Source: Bryum argenteum
Taxonomy: Eukaryota; Streptophyta; Bryopsida; Bryales; Bryaceae
Assembly: GCA_037043015.1 (NCBI GenBank)
Contig: CM073321.1
Span: 24,813,510-24,877,509, forward strand
Direction: 5' to 3'
DNA length: 64,000 nucleotides
Shown: in pieces, positions 47,301 to 60,113 of the stretch
Position numbering within the stretch: the stretch's first letter is position 1
Layout: each line of letters opens with the position of its first letter
Notes under the pieces: generated by a model
Told to the model about the DNA's origin: nothing
The model's database searches: none
Seen by the model: the letters and a program-made list of their open reading frames with translations, nothing else
Translations under genes and position numbers: made by a program

Positions 47301-49836
47301 TGTTTGAAGACATGGCAACATTACTTGGGGTTGCACAAGACTAAGGTCTACACCGATAATGTGTCTTTGAAGTATTTTGAGACACAAGCACAAATGAGTG
47401 CCAAACAATTGAGGTGGCATGATACTTTGGCGCTCATGAATGTGGACTTGATCCACAAACCGGGCCGTGACAATGTGGTGCCGGATGCGCTAAGTAGAAA
47501 GGAAGAGTTTCATGCCATGAGCACCACCCAAGTCTTGCGGCTCATGTATAAGGGTGAAGGCAATTGGGAACGGCGGATAAGAGAGGGGTACATGAAGGAC
47601 CCCGAGGCACAACAAATGCTTGGTGATCTTAGGAAGGGCAAGAAGCTCAAGGAGATCAAGTTGGTGAATGGATTGCTCAAGTATAAGCAAAGTAGGGTGT
47701 ATGTTCCTCAAGGCAAGCTTAGATTGTTGGTTTTGAAGGAGGAACATGATAGTCCCATAGCCGGCCATAGGGGAGAAAAGGCTACCATTGCAACGGTGTC
47801 AAGGAGGTACTATTGGCCGGGGATGAAAGATGACATAACCCACTTTGTGAAGACTTGTGTGAAGTGCCAACTTAACCGGGCTTCATATCAAAAGCAAGCG
47901 GGCTTGTTGCAACCATTGCCAATTCCGCCGGGTCCTTGGCATAGTGTATCTATGGACTTCATCACAAGCCTTCCCGAGTCGCAAGGGTATGATGCCATCT
48001 TAGTGATGGTGGATCGGTTTAGCAAGTTGGCTCATATGGTGCCAACTAGAGGAACTGCAACTGCGCTTGAGACCGCCAAGATCTTTCTCGATGCATGGTG
48101 GAAGCATCACGGGTTGCCAAGAGTGATTGTGTCAGATCGAGACCCAAAGTTCACAAGTGCATTTTGGAGACACTTCTTTAGGAAGGTGGGAACCAAGTTG
48201 ACATTTAGCACGCCTTTCATCCCCAAACAGATGGGCAAACCGAAAGGGTGAATGGGGTCTTGAACCAATACTTGAGGAACTTTGTGAGTGCGGACCAACG
48301 TGATTGGGTAGACTATGTGGGGTTGGCGGAGTTCGATTTACAATGCGGCCACACACTCGGCGACTAAGGAGTCACCTTTCAAAGTGGCCTATGGAGTGGA
48401 GCCACTCCAACCTGCCGACTTAGCTCTCGAGGGGGCACATTCAACACCGAGTTCAACCAAGATGGTGAAGACTTGGCCAAGAAGCGGGAACATATGTTGG
48501 AAAAAACCAAGTTGTTGTTGGAGAAGGCAAGAAGGCGCTATGAGAAGCAAGTCAATGCCGGAAGACGTGAAGTGGAGTATGAGGTGGGACAAAAGGTGTT
48601 GTTGAATGTGAAGAACTTCACCATGCCCGAAGGCCTCACTCCAAAGTTCATGTCCAAGTTTGCGGGTCCGTTTCCCATTGTGGAACGGGTGTTCAAAGAT
48701 GTGTATAAGTTGGAGCTACCACCCGAGATCAAAGTGCATCCAACATTCCATGTTTCATTGTTAAAGCCATTCAAGGAGGATACCTTGTGGCCGGATCGCA
48801 AGCAAGTGATTCGGCCACCACCAGAGTTGGTTGGACAACATTTGGAATATGAGGTAGAGGCCATCCTCAAGAGTAGGAACCTCAAAAACAAGAGCAAGGA
48901 ATACCTTGTGAAGTGGCGAGGATACCACGAGAAAGAAGCAACGTGGGTGGCGGCAAAGGACATGGTGAATGCTAAGGAGGTGGTGGAGAACTTTGAGAAG
49001 AATAGGAGCTCCAACAAGAAGCAACGTAGGCATTGATGAGGACATCAATCTCCGTAGTGGGGGAGGATGACTTGTAGCTTGGGCGTAGATCCACAACACT
49101 TGTACTTGTTCTTTGGATTTGGCAATAAAGTTTGGCTTTGGTGTGTGCAAAGAGAAGAGTATGAGATGGAGTCCTAGTCTTGTACTTGTGCTAAGTTGGT
49201 GGAAGAGGGGGAATAGAGATGTGAAACCGAGTTGGGAAGGCCGAGTAATGGGGACCAAGGCTAGGAGAAAGAGTGGATAAAACCATGAAGTCCCTTGGCC
49301 TTGGGCTTGTCCGGGCGGGGACAAGGTAATGGCGTGTGCTCATAAAAGCGTCACTCCCACAAACTAGTGCAAGCTAGTGCATGGGAGTCATGAACCCATG
49401 CCTTGAAAGAGATAGTGGGATCCGAGTTGGGCGGAACTTGGCATTACCCCCGTGCGATCGAGTCGTGGTGTAAAAGCCATCTTGGGTTTGCAACCAAGAC
49501 AACTTGGTGGAAGCATTGAGGTCCAGCCTAGTAGTCAAGGAAGAAGTGTTAGGCTAGTGGAGCCGAACTTGGAGAGCCAAGGTAAGGGCAATCCAAGAGG
49601 GTCTCAAAGTAGGTGGGTCTAGAGTAATTTAGTTGCCTTGGAAGAGGTCCAGGGTACTAAACGGACCACCTAGTGACGACACCTTTGAGACTTTGCCAAA
49701 GTTTGAGAGTGCATTGTGGGGGTCGCGCCTTGGTGAAACACAATCTTTGCACCAATGGGGATGGCAACCCAAGAGTTGGTGTGACCCACTACAAGTATAG
49801 TCGATGAGGGCATCGACTCCATTAGGTGGGGGTGAG

Positions 49837-51128
49837 TGTCGCGCACCTCTCCTTGAGGAGTGCCCGCAACACCAAGGGCCCAAGGGGGACACCGGAGTGA
49901 CGCCCGGGCCTTGGGGTGCCAAGGTGAAAGGAACCTAAGTGGGCCTAGTGTGGGAGAGGACCCCGGGCGTTGGAGACGCCTCTCACCCACGGAGACTAGG
50001 AGCCACGAGGGAATGGACATGAGATTATGGAAGCTCATGTTGCCACGATTCCAGGATGCTAAGGAGCACCTCATTTGGAGGTGTGAGCTAAAAGTTATGG
50101 GAGTTGGAAGATTGTGGGACTAAAGGGAGTGCTGTCCAGGGACAGTGCTGGACTGGGAAGCTGGCCCGGGACTCCCGAATCTTCAGAGGGGCATAACTCC
50201 CTCAATACTTGTCGGAATGAGGCAAGTAAGGTGTCTATCGGCATCTACTTGACGAGTAGATGTCGATAGAGTGGTCGCTCGTCGCGTTTGGATGCGGGAC
50301 GAGGTAGATACGAGCCCTGGAAGGTTCGGGAAGTCTCCCGGGCCTTCCAGCGGCTAAGGCATTGGGAGATTGGGTGGTCTTCCAAAACTAAGAGGTGTGA
50401 GGGTCCAGCCCTTCACCTAGGACCAGGGGCTGCCGAATCCCACAGAGTATACTATGGGGAGGGCTGGTCTCCCTCCCCACTCCCATGGTGCCTTGGTGGT
50501 GACCAAGGTGGGAGTCCCAGTGGTGTGGCTAGTGTTGGGGCCTCACCATGGGGACTCCCAAGCCAAGGTGAGTCCCAATGGGTGGAGCTAGTGTTGGGGC
50601 TCCACCATGGGGACTCAAAGTGCAAAATGAGGCACGGTGGGTGGAGCTAGTGTTGGGGCTTCACCACGGTGGCTCATAAGGACAAGGTGAGTCCCGGTGG
50701 GGAGCTAGTGTTGGGGCTTCACCACGGGGACTCATATGGGCAAAATGAGGACCATGAGTGCTACCGATGTGGGGTGGTGTCTCACCGCCGGCGTTGTGAT
50801 TACTTGGTGGCCTTGGGGTCACCATGGTGGTCATGGGCGGTGGTGAGGAGACACCACCAAGTGCGGTTAGGCCGCGTGGTATGGGAGTGCCACCAAGTTG
50901 GGCCTTGGACATAAGTGGAAGTCCGCACCTAACCATTGGCTACCTACGAAGGGGTTGAGTCCCGGTTGCATGAGTAGGAGGGATTGATAACCAAGCGGTG
51001 AGCTTGGTGGTTGGTATGGAGAGCTAACTTTGTGCATGTGGGGGATGTGCAGAGTTAGCGCTCGTGACACTTGCTAGAGTTGGGAAAAAGTTGGTGTAAG
51101 CTAAGGTGAGCTAGCAAGGGTTGCGACA
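49837..51128 (+). repeat. 3' LTR of B3
   Basis: 1,292 bp and nearly identical to the 5' LTR. It is preceded by a G-rich polypurine tract. Confidence 0.95.
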
Positions 51129-52423
51129 TTGGAGTGGCTCCACTCCATAGGCCACTTTGAAAGGTGACTCCTTAGTCGCCGAGTGTGTGGCCGCATTGTA
51201 ACTGAACTCCGCCAACCCCACATAGTCTACCCAATCACGTTGGTCCGCACTCACAAAGTTCCTCAAGTATTGGTTCAAGACCCCATTCACCCTTTCGGTT
51301 TGCCCATCTGTTTGGGGATGAAGGCGCGATGCTAAATGTCAACTTGGTTCCCACCTTCCTAAAGAAGTGTCTCCAAAATGCACTTGTGAACTTTGGGTCT
51401 CGATCCGACACAATCACTCTTGGCAACCCGTGATGCTTCCACCATGCATCGAGAAAGATCTTGGCGGTCTCAAGCGCGATTTAGTTCCTCTAGTTGGCAC
51501 CATATGAGCCAACTTGCTAAACCGATCCACCATCACTAAGATGGCATCATACCCTTGCGACTCGGGAAGGCTTGTGATGAAGTCCATAGATACACTATGC
51601 CAAGGACCCGCGGAATTGGCAATGGTTGCAACAAGCCCGCTTGCTTTTGATATGAAGCCGGTTAAGTTGGCACTTCACACAAGTCTTCACAAAGTGGGTT
51701 ATGTCATCTTTCATCCCCGCCAATAGTACCTCCTTGACACCGTTGCAATGGTAGCCTTTTCTCCCCTATGGCCGGCTATGGGACTATCATGTTCCTCCTT
51801 CAAAACCAACAATCTAAGCTTGCCTTGAGGAACATACACCCTACTTTGCTTATACTTGAGCAATCCATTCACCAACTTGATCTCCTTGAGCTTCTTGCCC
51901 TTCCTAAGATCACCAAGCATTTGTTGTGCCTCGGGGTCCTTCATGTACCCCTCTCTTATCCGCCGTTCCCAATTGCCTTCACCCTTATACATGAGCCGCA
52001 AGACTTGGGTGGTGCTCATGGCATGAAACTCTTCCTTTCTACTTAGCGCATCCGGCACCACATTGTCACGGCCCGGTTTGTGGATCAAGTCCACATTCAT
52101 GAGCGCCAAAGTATCATGCCACCTCAATTGTTTGGCACTCATTTGTGCTTGTGTCTCAAAATACTTCAAAGACACATTATCGGTGTAGACCTTAGTCTTG
52201 TGCAACCCCAAGTAATGTTGCCATGTCTTCAAACAATGCACCACCGCAAAGAGCTCCTTCTCGTGAGTTGGCCATCTCATTTGACACCCATCCAACTTCT
52301 TGCTCTCATAGGCAATTGGCCTACCATCTTGCATCAAGACGCTCCAATGGCAAAGTCACTTGCATCTCGTGTGGACCTCAAAGGGCTTATCAAACTGTTG
52401 GGAACTTCAACACTGGTGGAGAT

Positions 52424-55400
52424 TGTCGTAACGTGCTTTTCCGATTCGTGCCCGGATAACCCTTTTTCACGGTAAAAGAGGTTTCCTAAACAAGAACCCG
52501 AGTATTCGTTCCACGGAGATCTGTGAAGTGCAAACGCGCATGATTTCCACTGATTAGCTAACCCGGATTTGTGCTATCCGGGTTCTATCCTATCCCCTCT
52601 GTGCCCTATATCCTCGTCTGGAAGAGCGCCGGACGGGGAGAGGAGAGGGTGTTTAGTCTTTGTGGTTTAATTTAGCCTCTGTATTCACCTCAGAGGGATT
52701 TTCCCGGACTTAGATAAGTGGGGGGATTAGGCCACTTCTCCCGTTGATTAACGTGACCGGAAAGGTCACCGAGACTCTCTCTCTCCTTACCCTGTTAGGA
52801 ACTTCCCTTATATCTCCCTCTACGCCTGGACTCTAAATCCACACGCATGTCACAAAGGTTGGTATCCGGTTCTCCTATGGTCCGGTTATCACAACTTACT
52901 ACCCGGGTTAGTAGATCCCGGTTTCTTCGGACTGGGGATGGTGCGATCGCCCGGAGTTCACCGCTATCACCTACTGAGACAAACCTGCCTACCCGGACTT
53001 CGGCGATCTAGGGGGACTCAACCGATGGTGTTCTCGGGAGTCGGTTGAGCGGCCGGAATCCCTTCCTGGCCGCTGTAATCCCAGACGCTACACGGACAGA
53101 CCGGACCGAACCCTAAGTGGCAAGTGCCGTTCGCTAGCCGCACTCCTCCCCTGTCAGCTTCTCTACCTCCCGTACTACTCTCCGTTCAAGGACGGAACCG
53201 CTCTCTCTCTTGCCCGGATAGCAAGGGTCCTCTGGACTCGCAAACACCCACCCAGTGAGACAAGACAGGGAAAAGGAGAAGGACACACAATCGACACACA
53301 CGCACACACACGAGGGAGATGAGAACGAGGCGTGCTTGCACTGGATTAGGGTATTGCAGAATCACAAAAAGACCCCGAGGGAGTATCCTCCCCTCGGCTA
53401 AGTAGCGGATCCTCCCTGGCATCCCAGAGAGGACAAAACCCTGTGCCAGGGAATCTTTCTAAATCTAGCCTCTGACACTCTAGCGCCGTCATTCTCCTAC
53501 TGCCATAAAGGCACTAAAATCTAACCCTATCCTCGGCCAGGTGCACCCGCCATCAATCAACTCGGCCCTAGTCCTTCCCCGTCGCTCATCCTACTTGCGA
53601 CCTCGCGATCTCGGCGATCTCGGCGGTCTCAACCTTCTGCGCTCCCAACCCGGGTTGGGAGGTGACCTCCTCCTCCTCGTTCCCCGTCTCTCTGGAGCCT
53701 TTGGAGCGGTCTCTTCACTCCCAAGGATCTCGGTGTCCCCGAAAGCATCGGGGGTGAGGTGTCCGGGAGTGCCTCCCGATCTCCGGGACCTTGATCAAGT
53801 CCTCGGGGATGAGGGGGACGGCCTCCGCGGTCAGCGCCTTCTTGGGGAGGACCTCGCTGTCAGAGGGCTCCGGTGGGACGGTTAAACCCGGACAGCGAGG
53901 TGCCCGCGGCTCCTTTGTTCCCAATCCGGTTGGTCGGGTATCGGCCTCACCTTCCTGTCCTGGTTGGATTGTGGCCTCTTGGGCGGGAATAGGACTCGGT
54001 CCTCGGGGTCCATGATCCGGACCGGGAAATGGGGAAGGATCCCTTACCCGGGTATCCTCCTCTCGCTATCCGAGAAGCCTCTCCTTCCACCGGGTTATGC
54101 CTCCCGGTTTGCCTCTATCTCCGGAGCGTCCTTGCAGGGGAGTGCAAGGCCCCCACCTCCCTCATGGTCTTCTCCGGGCTTGGGTTTGGTGGCGGGGATC
54201 GGCTCCTCCATGGCCACGGGATCGGTATGCTCTTCCTCCTCCGCCCCGCCCTCCTTAGTCAGCCGGGGTACCTGGATGGGGGTGTCTCTACTACCGTCGG
54301 GAGGTGCCTCCCGGGAAAGGTCCGGGCCATCTCTCCGATGAGTCCTCTCATCTCTGGAGGGCTCCTTCCATCCTTTCCGCGGCCTTCTTCATGTACGCCG
54401 CCATCCGGGTTGGGAGGTCCGATCCCGATGCACGGAATTGGGCGTCGAGCGGTGAGCCTTGTTTGTGCCTCTCCGGGTGCATACAGGAATCTCCCGAGCC
54501 CGAAAAGTCTTGCCGAGCGTACCCTACCTGCCGCTTAGACAGTTCCTCCTCCAAGCGGGCTGGATTTCCGGGCTTGCCGAAGGATGATGAGGGACCCCTC
54601 GTTGATGCTTGCCCGGCCGCCGCATTCTCTGGACTAGATCCCGCACCATGTCGGGTACCGCTCCACCTGGCGGTCCGGAGAGCTACCGATATCCCGCAGA
54701 GGCCTTATGCATTTGCGAGATGCTCTTGCGTGCATATACGCAAAGCGTGGGCGATCGGTTGCAAGGGGTGTTCCTCCGTTATCCGGAATGGGGGTACCGG
54801 GAGGCGTAGGTCGATCTCCCGCCTCCGCGGGTGAAATCCTCCCACCCGGGTAACCGATCGGTGTTGGTGGTGCCGTCTCTCCTTGTGCCGGGTAGTGGGG
54901 AGGAGAGAGTCTTGTCGATCGCCCCTCCTCCTCCGAGTCCGAGGACTCCTCCATCACCCTTTTCCCTTTCCTCCGGGCGTCTCCTTCCCGGGCGAGGTGG
55001 GTCATTTGTATGGCCGGAATAGTCCCCGACGGCGGTTCGAGGGGTTCGGCCCGACAAAGCAGGGAAGTAGCAGAGGGTCGCGGTAGTGTCCTCCCTGGGC
55101 ACGGTAAGCTTCCTCCGAATCCGGGGTCGAGGACTCTCGGAGGGGAGGTCCGCCTCCTCCTCTTCGGGCGACGTTGGGTCTCCCACTCGATTTCTCCTGC
55201 GGTGGCGGGGGCACGGGGTCACCTACGGGATCGTCGCTAGGAGAAGAAGTCCGCAGTATGCTCTCACTGTACTTCCCGGGTCGGAGTAGGTGCTTCCGGG
55301 TAGGATCTCCTCGCGGGAGTGCTCCTTCCGCCTCGGCCTCTCCCCGGTTGCGCTATAATTGCTACCTCCCGCCTTCCCGGGAGAGGAAGCCTCGGCCTCC

Positions 55401-57359
55401 ACGAACCTTAGCACCCGTCCGGATTTTCTCCGGTGTAGGACGGGAGTTCCTCTCCGTCATTTGTCGTTTCCCCGCACCGGTCCGAGAGGTGGTGGAGAGG
55501 CGATTGCAGAGGTCGTCGAGGCGTTGCCATGGCTACTGGGGAGCTCTCCTCCCGTCCGGGTAGGATCGGGCTCTGGTGGCTCGATCCGGTTGCAGCTCCA
55601 CTCCGGGTTGCCATCCGGTGGCTGGTGGTTGGCCGGGGTGTGGTGGCTCCCTCCGGGCGGGGTAGCGGGGCGACCTCCCTCTGCCGGAGGATGGCTGCTC
55701 CTCCTGCACCAGGTCCTGGCGCTCCCTCATCTCCTGGCCGGGGTGCTTCTGCTCCTGACCTCCACGGTCTCTGCTCTCCTGGGCCCGGCGGTCCTGGTGG
55801 TGCAGGAGGTGGAGGTGGTGGGAGTGCCCCTGCTCCGGGGGCGGGCACCCTGGGGAGTAGCTTGGTCGCAGCAGGAACTCCCACCTCGGGAACCTGCTCC
55901 CCGGGAAACATGTCCCGTCTGCCCTCCATGAGCATCCTGAGGAGGGTGATCTAACCCGGATTGAGGCACTCGTAATGCGCGTGTCTGGTGGTACACGTAT
56001 GGTGCCAGGGGACAGCCCTTCACACTGACGGCCTTTTTCGAGGCCCGGACGATGACCTCCTCAAGGATGTGCCCCCACCCTACGCGCTTCCGGCCCAGGT
56101 AGGACTCCATGATCGCCTTCAGGAGCCGGTTTGACACAAATTGTGGCTTCTCCGGGTTGAGGATCGGTGCGGGGGAACCGAGCAGACGCCGCTCCCGAGC
56201 ATTCGCGCAATCCTCCACTCGGTAGTAGCCGTCGTGCTCGTGCGCTGGGTTGTGGAACATCCCACCGAGGGAGGGATCGTTCCTCACTGAATGTATCCGG
56301 TGGAGGAGTCCGGAAAGCCGTATGTCGCCTCCAAAGACGCCTCCGCCAAAAGTGCGGCTTGGCCCGGACGGGGTTGTCGGCGAAAGTCGGTGGATCTGTC
56401 CGGACACGGCCTCCTCGATAATCCCTGCATCCTCCACATTCCGGGCACCCAAGACAATCCTACGCACCCCATCCGCGTCAAGTCCCGCACCAATCGCGCG
56501 CCGGGCATCCACCGCCATTGGAATGCCGGCTGGATAATCTTGCTCCTAATCCGCGAAGCTCTCTCCCGGCCATGTCTCCGTACTCCTCCTCTCCGGGCTA
56601 TGGGTGTGGGGACGGCGCGTGTCTGTGCTCGTGCGAGATTTGGGGAGCAACTCGATCGGCAATGGCGCACGAAAAACGAGGAAGAGAGGAAAGGGGGAGA
56701 AAATCAAAAGGAAGGACAACGGCCTTCCCGTGCCATTAACGACAAAAGAGAGTGGGGGAGGTGTGGTACCCTTTTTTTTGCGGCGGCGCACCTTTAATCA
56801 CGGGCTTGTCGGCCGGGATTGTCAGCGCGCCGCCGGTGGTTATACCGCCCGGACCGTCCTTCCACCCGGCGGCCTCTCCGGCCATTGATAACCGGCCGGG
56901 TTATAACCGGTCGGTCTATGTTCGGTCGGGCCATAGCCGGGCCGGGCAATGACTGTCCGGGTCGTGCCCGGACAAATCGTACCCGGGCCTCTCATGCCCG
57001 GTCGGCACATGCCCGATCGGTGCATCCCGGGTCAGTATATGCCTTCCCGGTTTGAGGCAGACCCGAGACTGGTCGGCTAAGCCCTACCCGGGCGCTCAGT
57101 GCTCGGGCTAGGCACGGTGAGTCCGTGCACGAGTTTTAAAAGCAAAGGTTACGAAGCAAAAGGCGGGTTAGAAATTCCGCTATCCTATCCTGCCCACTAA
57201 GCTTTAGGATGCTCCCGGACAGGCAGGTCCCTGGCTAAGCTAACCCTACCCGGTTATTACCCGGATAGCCGGTTACCAGGGCGTTATTTATCCTATTTAA
57301 CTACTACTAAGCACTATCCGGACCAAATTGGGGCAAAAACGAAAAAATGAGGTTTGACA
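52424..57359 (-). mobile_element. Element C: 4.9-kb LTR-like unit inserted in B2
   Basis: 5-bp target copies GAGAT (52419-52423 and 57360-57364) bound it exactly, and B2 sequence is continuous across it. On the minus strand it starts TGTCAAACCTC and ends ACGTTACGACA. These are the same kind of tips as the LTRs of families A (TGTCACATCC to GTGACA) and B (TGTCGCGCACC to TTGCGACA). I find no long direct repeat between its two ends and no polymerase or integrase. It carries a gene related to that of element D in the same direction as the proposed LTR. The best reading is a very long solo LTR with a gene inside. A non-autonomous unit with TGT/ACA tips is the alternative. Confidence 0.65.
53500..56573 (-). 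pseudogene. Element C gene, relative of the element D gene (broken)
   Basis: The ATG at 56573 opens with MAG as in element D. The conserved domain is clearest at about 56520-55950: HDGYYRVEDCANARERR, NPEKP, LGRKRVGWGHI and LAPYVYH match GYSVEDCKDPRER, GEKP, LRGKREVDWG and ITPFLYHLY in D. The rest is Pro/Arg/Gly-rich with acidic patches, and a possible helical segment (KKAAERMEGAL) lies near 54390. It is a fossil copy with several breaks. Domain name and function as for the D gene. Confidence 0.6.
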
Positions 57360-60113
57360 GAGATGACAACTTGTTCTTGAGTTCCTCAAAGGCTTGGTAG
57401 CAAAATTCATCCCATACTTGGTTCACCCCTTTTTTCAACAAGTCGGACAAAGGCTTGGCAATCTTAGAGAAGTTGCGTATGAAGCGGCGATAGTAGTTTG
57501 CTAGGCCAAGGAATGACCTAAGTCCCTTTTGTGTAGAAGGCCGCTTCCACTCTTGAATTGCCTTCACCTTCTTCATGTCCGGCTTGATTCCATCTCCGGT
57601 AACCACATGGCCCAAGAACTCCATCTCAAGTTGTGCAAACTCACTCTTTTCCCCATTAGCATAAAGCTTGTTGTCTCTAAGCTTCATGAGTACGCCTCAA
57701 GGTGCCTTGCATGTTCCTCGGCCGTCTTGGAAAACACCAAGATGTCATCGATGTAGACAATCACAAAGTCATCCATTTCCTCTCGAAAGATGGTGTTCAT
57801 AAGGGTTGTGAATGTTGAGGGTGCATTGCACAACCCAAAGGGCATCACAAGGAACTCATAAGACCCATACCTTGTGCGGCACGCGGTCTTTTCCACATCC
57901 GCATCCGCAATGCGGATTTGGTAGTAACCCGACTTCAAGTCTATGCGACTAAAGTACTTAGCTCCCGCCAATCTATCAAAGAGATCATCAATTCGAGGCA
58001 AAGGGTAGTTGTTCTTGATGGTCACCTTATTCAAGGCCCTATAATCAATGCACATCCTAAGCTTGCCATCCTTCTTGTCCACAAAGAGGACCGGTGCACC
58101 ATATGGTGACTTGCTTGGTCTCACATAACCCCTTTCCAACAAGTCGTTTAGTTGCTTCTTTAGCTCCATCAACTGTTTTTGGTTTAACCGATAAGGTGCC
58201 TTAGAAGGTGGCTCGGCTCCGGGTAGCACCTCGATCTTGTGATCCACTTCTCTTCTTGGGGTAGCTCTTTGGGTAACTCATTGGTAAGCACATCCTTGTA
58301 CTTGGCCAACACCTCTTGAATTTCTTTGGGAAGTGGTTGTTGCACCCCCTTCCCCTCATGCCCAAGTTGCTCTTCACGAGCCATCACCACAAATTGATGT
58401 TCCAACATTTGGTCTAAAGAGACCAAGTTTAATTTGCCCCCCGCTATTGAAGGGCCACGAGTTAACTTCAACACTAACTCCTTGCCATCACGGCGCACCA
58501 CTAACCGTCTTTGGCTTGCGCCTCACATCCACCGTGTGCGCCTCAAAGAAGGTATCCCCTAAGATGAGGTCTACCTCATCCATCTCACATAATGTAAAAT
58601 TCTCAACAAACTCCAATGTCCCACACTTCAAGGTCACTTGCAACGCCACTTCCTCCGTCTTGTGCGGTTCGCCCCTTTGCAAAACGCACATTGATGGGCT
58701 TGCTTGCCTTTTGCAGTGGCAAGCCCAACTCCCTTGCTAGTTTGGGACTCATGAAGGAGTGCGTTGCCCCTGTATCAACCAAACATGAGACATCTTTGTT
58801 CTTCACTTGGGCCTCAAGAAACAAGAGGCCCGGCCTTGGCTTGAGGCTACTTGCCTTGGCCACAAAACCTCCTTCTAGTATGCGGTCTTCAACACAAGCA
58901 AGACTTGCAATGGTACTCACCTTCTTGTCGGGGCACTCCGCAATGAAGTGGCCAATCTTGCCACAACCATGGCACCTCTTGGCCTTGGTGTCATCACCTT
59001 TGTCTCCCCCTTTAGATGGCTTTCCCCCTTGGTGTTCCCTTTTGTTAGAGGCTCCACCATCCACTTGTCCCTTGTGTTTGTTGCCAAAGCCAAACTTCTT
59101 GCGCTCTTTGCCTCGAGCCGCATTCCTATTTGATCCACTTTGTTGAGAGGGGCCACTTGACTTCCTCTCGGGTCCATCACCTCAATCCTTTCAACAATCT
59201 TGATGATGCCCGCCACATCCTCAGGAAGTTTTGGGAACTTGAACAAGGCATCCACCACCCACTTTTGAAGCCCACCCAAAAAGATGCACTTCTTAGAGAA
59301 CTCATCCATCTTGGGTGTGGCATTCATTTGGGCATTGAAGTCACGCACATAGGCCTTGAGAGACCCGGTGTGCCTCATTTGCACCAAGTTCATGCCTTCC
59401 CTCAACTCCCGATACTACGGTGTGAAGCGTTCACTCAACAAGTCTTTGAAGCCACCCCAAGTCAAGTTTGCCACCAACTCCGGCTCTTGCTCCTTTTTGC
59501 TTGTCCACCATTGAAGAGCATGATCCTTGAGAAATATCACCGCAATGGAAACCTTGTCCTCCTCATCCGGCTTTTGGACATCATAGTAGTTATCCATCTC
59601 AAGAAGGAATTCCTTCACCTTCCTTGCCTTACCAAGTCCCCGAGAAGGTGCTTGGCATGTTTACCTTAGCCAACTTTTTGGTGGAAGATGAAGGTCGGGA
59701 CCCTTGCATCATGAGGTGTTCAATCAACCTCTCTTGGCGATCCCTTTCTTCCTTCCCACGCTTGAGCTCTTGATTCACGGAGTCCATGAACTCAAGCATT
59801 CTCATTTGGAAAGCCAATTGAGGATCTTGTTTTTCCACCCCTTGGGAAGACTCTAGGCGTCTCGACCTAGAGCGCTCCTCTTCACCCAAGGGCTCCTCTT
59901 GAAGTGACAATTCCATTTGCTCATTGCCCTCACTAGTGGCAGCTTGCTCATTGGAGTCATGAGAATGAGCCTCACTTGTAGGATCGGGGTCTTTGTTCCC
60001 CCTCGTGCGTGGCCGCTTGGAAGCTCCGGGCTCATCACCCTCAATGGTCTTCTTCTTGCCCATTGCTCCTCACAACTTTGCACTTGGGTACTAAAAGCCT
60101 GCTCGATACCAAG

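Larger units (their letters stand above)
43079..51128 (+). mobile_element. B3: full-length chromovirus inserted in B2
   Basis: It is 8,050 bp with target copies TTGGA (43074-43078 and 51129-51133). LTRs are 43079-44368 and 49837-51128, differing at about seven sites by eye (about 0.5%), so it is the youngest or among the youngest insertions here. Parts: primer site TGGTATCAGAG (44371-44381, initiator Met), gag (about 44420-45300), zinc knuckle (about 45520), protease (about 45700), reverse transcriptase (about 46300-46800), RNase H (about 47130-47500), integrase (about 47740-48300), chromodomain (about 48880-48990) and a non-coding 3' stretch with the polypurine tract at about 49822-49836. 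The layout is whole; the coding part has about half a dozen breaks. Confidence 0.95.

Noticed and set aside
53541-55931. Plus-strand frames of 110-190 codons in element C
   Set aside because: They are shadows of the GC-rich minus-strand gene and have no match to the element D protein.
52424-57359. Element C as a Ginger-type DNA transposon (TGT...ACA tips)
   Set aside because: The tips would allow it, but no integrase-like transposase is present, the target copies are 5 bp, and both tips match the local gypsy LTR style better. Kept only as an alternative.
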